Source: Theristus sp. LFF4_11 (taxonomy: Eukaryota; Nematoda; Chromadorea; Monhysterida; Xyalidae). From it: a stretch of 64,000 nucleotides of DNA. The stretch spans positions 1-64,000 of the forward strand of contig JASANC010002279.1 in NCBI GenBank assembly GCA_030248135.1, written 5' to 3'. Position numbers and translations under genes: made by a program. Below the pieces are notes generated by a model. That model worked only from the letters and a program-made list of their open reading frames with translations. It ran no database searches and was not told the origin of the DNA. Of the stretch, positions 57,392 through 64,000 are shown in pieces; the stretch's first letter is position 1; each line of letters opens with the position of its first letter.

Positions 57392-60300
57392 TTATTTGTA
57401 TTTGTAAATTTCCTCCAGCTGCCGCATGATGGGCGACGAAGGCAGATACAATGCGGTAGCAGCGTCCGGCTGGTCAAGCGACTCAAATGTTACACGTTTT
57501 TCCTGAAAGTAGCTCAAAACCTCAAAAAAACGCATCATGACCTGGCAGCTTTGACAAATTTCTCCGCGCGGCTGTCGCCAAACCCAAAACAAACAAGAAA
57601 AAAACACACACACACACCGGTCTGCCAATGTTTTGTTGATCGACTGAGTTTGGCGCCGAGTTGGAATCGGGCTCCGGCTCGCTTGGACGAGCTTGCTTTG
57701 CGGCGGGCAGCTGCTCTGAACAATAGACAAAGGCAAAAGAGAATGATGTGCAGTGTCGTTGCAGCACTTCACTAAACTGTTGAATATGACTACCCAGTCG
57801 GCAATGCTTCGGTCTGTCTGAATCGAGATGAAGTCCTGCTCTATCGATGGTGTGTGCTGTGTTATCAACAGCTCAGTTGTGCACCGTCACAAACAGACAA
57901 ACGCACGCACACGTATCATACGAGCATATTTGTGACCGTGTGGCACTGCGGCATTACAACGAAACACACACGTGTTCACACAAGGATTTTACGAACTATT
58001 GGAAGAAAATGGAGGCCAACAAAGAAACTGAAAACCTCTGTGTCAATATATACACAAACAGTCCACCTGTCGATCATGGCACACAATACGACACCACAAG
58101 CACACTCAACAGCGCAAACCACTCCAGCGGCAAGCACCAACCGGGCGCCTCGAGCGGCGGCAGATCGTCGGAGTGCGTCGACTCTGCGTTCTGGTCGAGC
58201 AGCTCGATCGACTGCGCCTGTCGCTTGCGTCTCGCGGCGGGCGCCTTCAGCGTCTCGAACAGCACCATCGGCGTTTCGTTGTCGCTCGCACGCGCGTTCG
58301 CTCGATCGCGCCTGCGCTCTCCGTCCTCCTCCGTGTCGCTGACGTCGATCAGCTCGCACGTGGAGCTCGGCAGCAGCGTATCGCCGCTGGTCGCGCTCAG
58401 GAGCACCGGCGTTGACTGTTGACCACTGAGGAAACGCAGCAGACTGAAGCTGGTGGCTGGCGGCTCGGCGGCATCGGTTAGAGGCTGAAAATGGCAAATT
58501 TGGTGGAATACTTGTGTATTTCAAATTCAGCTGATCAACCAATCACTGGGTGATTCGCAACACAGCAGCAGCAAAAAAAACAGCTCTAATCAGGAAGGAG
58601 CAAATGCCAGCACGCGGGTTGCCACGAAATCGGTTTTCCACGGTACGAGACGAAACGAGATGGGAAAATATGCCACTCATGGCAGCCCAGTTGCAGCACC
58701 AATATAAATGACCTGGCGCTTCTTTTTTAAAACGCACGCGCACGTGGCATCGGCATGCTCATGCTCATGATCCACTAGCGCGCCTGCACACGCTCCGGCC
58801 CCAACAAGAACTTGTTCAAAACGCAATTGTTCTGACATCTACCTTCTTGAAAAGGCTTGGCTTAGGTTAGGATTAGGTTAGGAATAGGTTTGGCTCAGGA
58901 TTAGGCTTTAGGATTAAGATTTGAATCAAGTCCGTTTTAGCAATGTCCGACAACGCGCGTGTTTTACCTGAAGCGGATTTTAGAAAAGAAGGGCAGCCTA
59001 TAAATGACGTGCTTCGGCACCGGTCAACAATACTCATGACAAGTTGCAATCAAATGCACAGCGTGAACGAACATGCAGAAGGTGCAGCGGCGGTGGCGGC
59101 GGCCCAACGGAGCACGTGTCGCCATTGTTGATCGCCTGTCTGTACCACTCGATCTGACGCGTCAACGCGCTCAATCGTTCCGCTGCGCTCGCGCCCGCCT
59201 GTCGGTTGTGCTGCTCAGCCGCTCGCAGCATGTGCTCAACAGCGAGCAGCTGCTGACGAAGCGAGCTCACGTGGCCGCGGTAGTTCTGTGCAGAAACAGT
59301 CTCCCGCTGAGCTTGAAACGTGCAACACGAAACAAATCTGCAGGTCTCCGTGTCACGTGCTGCTTTTACAATTTCATTGGAGTTGCGGTTTCATGCGTTT
59401 CGCAGAGAATGAATGACATGAATCCAACCAAATGAAACGAGAAACGAACGGCAGCGAGTTATGTGCGTGAACTGATTTTCAAGCTACAAACACATTGCAG
59501 TGTTTTATGCTTGCGACAAAACGCAACCAAACACCAACCAACCAGAATTGTCTCCGTTGCAAAATTCAAGCGACGTGTCTCGACAGCTAGCAGCTCATCG
59601 CGAGCGGTTTCCAACGCTTGAAACATCGAAATCATCTGAAACAGAGAACAATCGTGCAAAAACATGGAATACACAGGACGCTCACGCACGTGCATGATGA
59701 AGAAGAGGACATAATGTCGGTCGAATCAGCTGCGTTTTTGAATGTGAAGGAAAGAAGTTGTCATAGAAAGAAGAAGTCTGTGAACGAAAAGTGCATGAAC
59801 AGTGAGTAGTGACCCATCCTTCCTAACGTCACAACCTTTCGTGAGTTCAGGCTCATGTGCTGCCGACTGAGATGGTTGGATGAGTGGGTAAAAAACAGGC
59901 CATATCAGTTCGACGGTGTATGTTTTCAACGTGCTGCGCATTGCCGTCAGGCGTGAGCGCCTCACGCAGGCAAGCAGGCGCACGTTGAAAACATCACACC
60001 GTCAAGAGGAGGTTCCATGCTCCATTCATACTCACCTGCGCACGATACTTTCCACCGGCGGTCGAATCGGTCGTTCCACTCAAAATCACGGCCGATTCAC
60101 TGTAAAAAAACAATTTTACGTGCTGGTTGGCCACACTAAACAGCATTGTTACAGAGACGTTGAATATCACTGAAAGGAACGCAACAAAGTTGCGCGTTAA
60201 GCCTGTGCCGCACGAATCGTCAAGTTCATCATTCATGTGCATCCGCAGCACATCAACCAGCTGACACAGAACTGCAATGCGCCAGCGTCCGAGGTGGCCT

Positions 60301-63300
60301 TCGCGTTCCAAAAGTGGTCTCAAAACAGCGCTGAGGTGCAGCCTGGCTGACGCTAAATTGAGGTTGACGTGACGCTAATAGAACAACAGCAACTGAAATC
60401 TGCAACTCACGACTCCAATCGTCCCGTCTCGACGTACTGCTCCAACTCCTCCTCGGTGACGCCATTCTTTAGCAGTCGTTCCTCGACATCGTTCATTTGC
60501 TTCAGCAGACCGTTGCGTTGCTTGAACAGAAAGTCGAGCTCACCGCCAAACTCGGTCGGTTCGTTGCGGATCATGCGCAGTTGAGCCTGCAAAAAAATTG
60601 ACAAAAATGAAAACAAAACAGAAATAAACAATTGATAAAGTAAACGAGCATTCACGAAGCGGTATTGAGTTAAGTGACGCTTAAGCTAGGCATCCCTAAA
60701 TACTGCTTCATGAATGCCGCTCTACAATTATCAACAACAACAGCACCAGCAACCGCTAATCGTCGCTACCTGCCGCGTCTGTTCATCGAGACTTTTGCCA
60801 AGGATCCGCAAACTCTTCAGTACACCGAGCAGGTCGTCGATCGCCTGTGTGCGCTGTTTTGTAGGCGACTGTTGAATGCTGTCTTGAAAGCCGGATGGGC
60901 CTGATTGATCTGTGAACAGCAAACATTGTTGCATCAGCTCTGAGAATCACACTATCACAGCGTATGACATGTGTTGGACGTTGCTATTGGAGCTCATTTA
61001 TGACTAAGCAACACGTTAAGAAGGGCTCCATTCAAAAGCAGTCATTTGTATCAATCAGCAATTGGAGTGCACTGCAAATGCAGCCAGCCTGGCAAGCACC
61101 ACCCCACCAGAATGCAGTGTCGCTGCAGCACAAGCACCCCCGCTGAGCGCCGCTGTGTCACAGGCGACCGCCATGGCACTCTGCTCAGAACGCTCTTTGC
61201 GCAGTTGCTCGTGGCGTGCCTGCTCCTCGATGATCTGGCGTATCTCGCTGAGCAGCTGGCCTCGACGCTCCACGTCGCCCTTGCTCACACCGAGCGAACG
61301 CATTCGATCGTGGCAGCTTTTCAGACGTTTCTGGAAAACTATTGCAGTCGAAAGGGCGCTTGGTGAGAAATTGTTATTCTGACAAAGTTGCACTTGAGTG
61401 AGCGAGTTTTCACTTCGATTTCACTTTCGGTGGCACCACACCAGAACACAACACCGACATAACAACGCGCATAACCACCGCCGGCAACACCTGCAGATCG
61501 GCCATGCGCACAGCGAGCTGTGTCTGTGTCAGTGACGGACGGCGCGACTGCAGTCGACTTCCAGCCATGCTCGAGTGTTTGCCTGTGTTTTCCTTCATCA
61601 TCACCACAAACATGAAAATACTTGCAGTTCATTTGCGTTTTCAAAAAAAAACGTCACCATGTCACCACTAACCGAGCACTACACTATTTCTCGTGTGCGC
61701 GTCGTCGCCAGCGTTTTGTGTCCGCTTTTCAGGCGTCGTCTCCGTCGCATCAGCATTCGTGTCCGCGTTCGAAGCATCCAGCTCCTCCAATCGTTGCATG
61801 ACCATCCAGCGTTGCGCTCGAATGCGCTCGATGCGCCTGTTCAGTTTCTGAACGGTTTCCGGCTCAAGGCCGCCGCCGTTGCTCGATCGTCGGTCATCGA
61901 TTCGATTCTTGAGTCGCTCGGTTGCCTTCGTCAGATGATGCAACGTGTTGCTGAGCGACTGGTGTTCGCGCTCGCGTGCACCTGCATACATTGACTGACC
62001 GTGGTTCGTTTTGAATTTAGCCATCCCATCTGTGAAAGCATCCGACTGGCTAGCAGCGTTTTTCGTAATTGGCCAGTGGAAACGTGGGGCTTATTCAAAT
62101 TTGCGCTTACTACGCTGCAAAAAAAGTGATTCGGACCAAACGCGTGCGACAATGGTGGACCATGGTGCGGCTGCGGCGACACGGTGCGGGCGGGGCGGAG
62201 CCTGACGACATGCTGCTGGCTATCGCAAATCGATTTGCAGCATTGCGCACCGTTGTCCGGCAGCCGCCCCATACTCCACCCACACCGTCGCACGAATATG
62301 ATTCGGACATGCGTACTGTAGCCGCACTTGAAACAACACAAGCTGATTGGTTGAATGTTATGAAAACTGAAACCGACTTTTCATGAAATGAAAATGTTAT
62401 GAAAAGGTCAGCAATCGCACATCACTTTGAATTCAAGCAGCAAACAACAAAAAAACCCAATCGCAACTCTAGTCGTATTACCAGCCGATAACGCCGGACT
62501 GTCATCAGTGAGCGTGATCACGTGCGGCGACTTGACCGCAGCAGCCGCTGTTGTTGGTCCATCGTTGTTCGCCGCATGCACATCGACGCTGATTGGCTCG
62601 ACAGCAGTCGCTCGCGCGCCACTCGACTGAGCAACCGTCGCAGATGCCGAGTTTGCGCCGGCTGTTTCGTCGTTCAGAGCGAGCGTCTCCGCCGGCGGCT
62701 GTTCCCGTCGCACGGGAGTGCTCGTCTGCAATCTCGGCGTGTGCAGCTGCTCGTCGCCACTGTCCTTCTCATCATCATCATCGGCAGAGCCAGCACGCGA
62801 GCTGGCCTCGCTATTCGACGTGCCGGCGCCCTCGGCAGAGGCCGTCGACGATCCGGCTGTCGCGTTCGCGCTCGTCGACGCCGCATTCGCACTCGTTGTT
62901 TCAGTGTCATTTTGACGTCGCCGCTCGTTTTCTCCGTTGCTGTAGCTCACAATCACGCTGGTCGTGTTCGAACTGACCGAGTGCTCCGCAGCGAGCAGCG
63001 CGCATCTCACCGGTGTGCTCTCGCTGGTGCACCGTCGACGTTGCACTGTTGCAGCCGGCGTTGCAGCCGATGTGCTCGCGTGTGCTGTGCTGTACAATCG
63101 GCTGCCACTGGATGCAGCTGCTGTGTCCGCATGGTGTCGCCTCTGCGAGTGGCCTGCAGTGTCCGCTGGACGAGTGTACTCCAGGTGCTCAGAGACACCG
63201 GTTGCTGCGAACGGCGCCCGCTGCGACACAGACTGCTGCGGCATGCTGCCATTCTCCAACGCCACGCACTGCAGGCTGCCTCCAAGCACTTGCGTCTGTT

Positions 63301-63839
63301 GTTGCTGCTGCTGCTGTGCCAACCCATCAATCGTCACTTGACCGTTTGCAATCGCTTGTCGAAGTGCAGGCAGTGTTTTCTAAAAAAACACGAAATGAAC
63401 AGGCTTCCACTCGAGCAATCGAATCAAAATTTGACTTTTCGAATGTCGACCTAAAAACATACCCGAAGAAGATGCAACAAGTGCGGTCGCGCCGTTGAAT
63501 TCAGCGCCGCTTGCAATTCAGTTGTGAACTGTTCCGGAGTTATGGCACTGCGTATCACAGCCTGAAACATAGCGAACATGTTTGATTTGGTTTTTTATAA
63601 AAGTTATGACGTTACGAAAGAACAATTAACTCGTGTTTTTGCTCTGAACTCACCTGCACCAATTCTTTTACACGGGGACCAACCCTGCTCTGCTGTGACA
63701 GATGAAGCAGGGTGCGAAAAAACTTGGCACATTGGTTGACGTTGATACCATCAGCAGCGCTGGTTGACTGCGCTTGCATCACCGGGGCAGCAGCAGCTGC
63801 ATTCTGCATCTGCACTGCATGCATCGACTGATGTTGATT
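57392..63839 (-). CDS. TAFH-domain and coiled-coil protein (5' end beyond window)
   Basis: Minus-strand exons: 63839-63654, 63561-63463, 63379-62482, 62029-61673, 61582-61491, 61330-about 61138, 60909-60770, 60586-60411, 60099-60036, 59635-59543, 59285-59109, 58484-58142, 57715-57618, 57541-57392 (TAA). Phases agree, about 1021 residues. Exons 1-3 code a TAFH/NHR1 domain as in TAF4 (CAKFFRTLLHLS, VKELVQAVIRS, LLRKTLPALRQAI), then a Ser/Thr/Ala-rich region ending in VITLTDDSP, a possible SUMO-binding motif. Later exons are helical and rich in Glu, Arg, Gln and Leu, i.e. coiled coil (SEIRQIIEEQARHEQ, LLAVEHMLRAAEQ), then LIDVSDTEED and a conserved-looking end (MRFFEVLSYFQEKR). TAF4's histone-fold region is absent. 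A transcription-factor-like nuclear role is inferred from TAFH. The 62482/62029 junction is the weak link: an ATG at 62022 could start a separate gene. Confidence 0.68.
58855..58918. repeat. Telomere-like TTAGG-type degenerate repeat
   Basis: Within an intron of the TAFH gene, GGCTTAGG, TTAGGA, TTAGG and similar words follow each other for about 60 bases. The pattern resembles a degenerate interstitial telomeric repeat (TTAGGC in many nematodes, TTAGG in many arthropods) but is too irregular to name. Confidence 0.45.
62966..63044. repeat. 79-bp direct repeat, left copy (right copy 63919-63997)
   Basis: The 79 bases at 62966-63044 recur at 63919-63997 with two mismatches, 953 bases away. The left copy lies inside the third TAFH-gene exon and codes part of its Ser/Thr-rich region (CTSESTPVRCALLAAE). 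The right copy keeps the same frame on the minus strand and ends at a GTCAGT that could be a splice donor, so it may belong to the preceding exon. Confidence 0.9.
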
Positions 63840-64000
63840 CTGCACGGCAACGCCACACACATCACACACCGACATTCGCAGTATTTCAACAAAGTTGCAA
63901 GCAAGCATCGCAAACTATGTTCGAACTGACCGTCTGCTCCGCAGCGAGCAGCGCGCATCTCACCGGTGTGCTCTCGCTGGTGCACCGTCGACGTTGCCCT

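Noticed and set aside
58173..58422. Ser/Arg-rich plus-strand frames opposite a TAFH-gene exon
   Set aside because: They are antisense shadows of the GC-rich exon 58484-58142, which joins in phase to its neighbours.

Overview
The window is eukaryotic, from an invertebrate animal. Nearly every gene is cut by short introns with GT/AG borders, and I built each model by joining exons whose codon phases agree. Gene content (astacin protease with EGF, CUB and LDLa modules, CAP protein, small SWEET sugar transporter, cysteine-rich secreted proteins) would fit a nematode or related worm, but the sequence alone does not settle this. All exon borders were read by eye and are unverified by transcripts.

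Layout. 1-8.6 kb: a small unrecognised gene on the minus strand (1841-2852), a hAT-like element (3632-4362), a cysteine-rich secreted protein (6704-7998) and a lone signal-peptide exon (8458). 8.6-13 kb: a homopolymer-rich stretch that may be poor sequence, an inverted-repeat element with a tRNA-derived SINE inside, and two tandem satellite arrays. 13-15.4 kb: an astacin protease. 15.9-18.4 kb: a foldback element and a hAT-like element inserted into another hAT-like element. 18.5-29.3 kb: a 20-exon SETD1 histone H3K4 methyltransferase. 30.3-32.3 kb: MMAB, the mitochondrial cobalamin adenosyltransferase. 32.5-35.4 kb, minus: an SBSPON-like secreted protein, convergent with MMAB. 37.6-39.3 kb: a large inverted-repeat element with a perfect 9-bp target duplication. 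39.6-41.7 kb: a CAP protein. 42.4-43.0 kb, minus: a small basic protein. 43.5-44.6 kb: a hAT-like element and a palindromic MITE. 44.9-46.9 kb: a SWEET transporter. 47.9-55.9 kb, minus: DDX42, an 18-exon DEAD-box helicase, with a possible opposite-strand gene in its largest intron. 57.4-64.0 kb, minus: a protein with an N-terminal TAFH domain followed by coiled coils, running off the right edge.

The genes are not an operon. They are independent housekeeping genes (chromatin, splicing, cobalamin, sugar transport) and secreted-protein genes, separated by transposon-rich DNA. The most unusual points are the density of inverted-repeat and foldback elements with clear target duplications, a short CCAAT-containing hairpin module recurring in introns and gaps, an SBSPON-like protein whose somatomedin-B domain is split by a long acidic insert, the TAFH plus coiled-coil architecture, and the candidate nested gene at 51221-52538.
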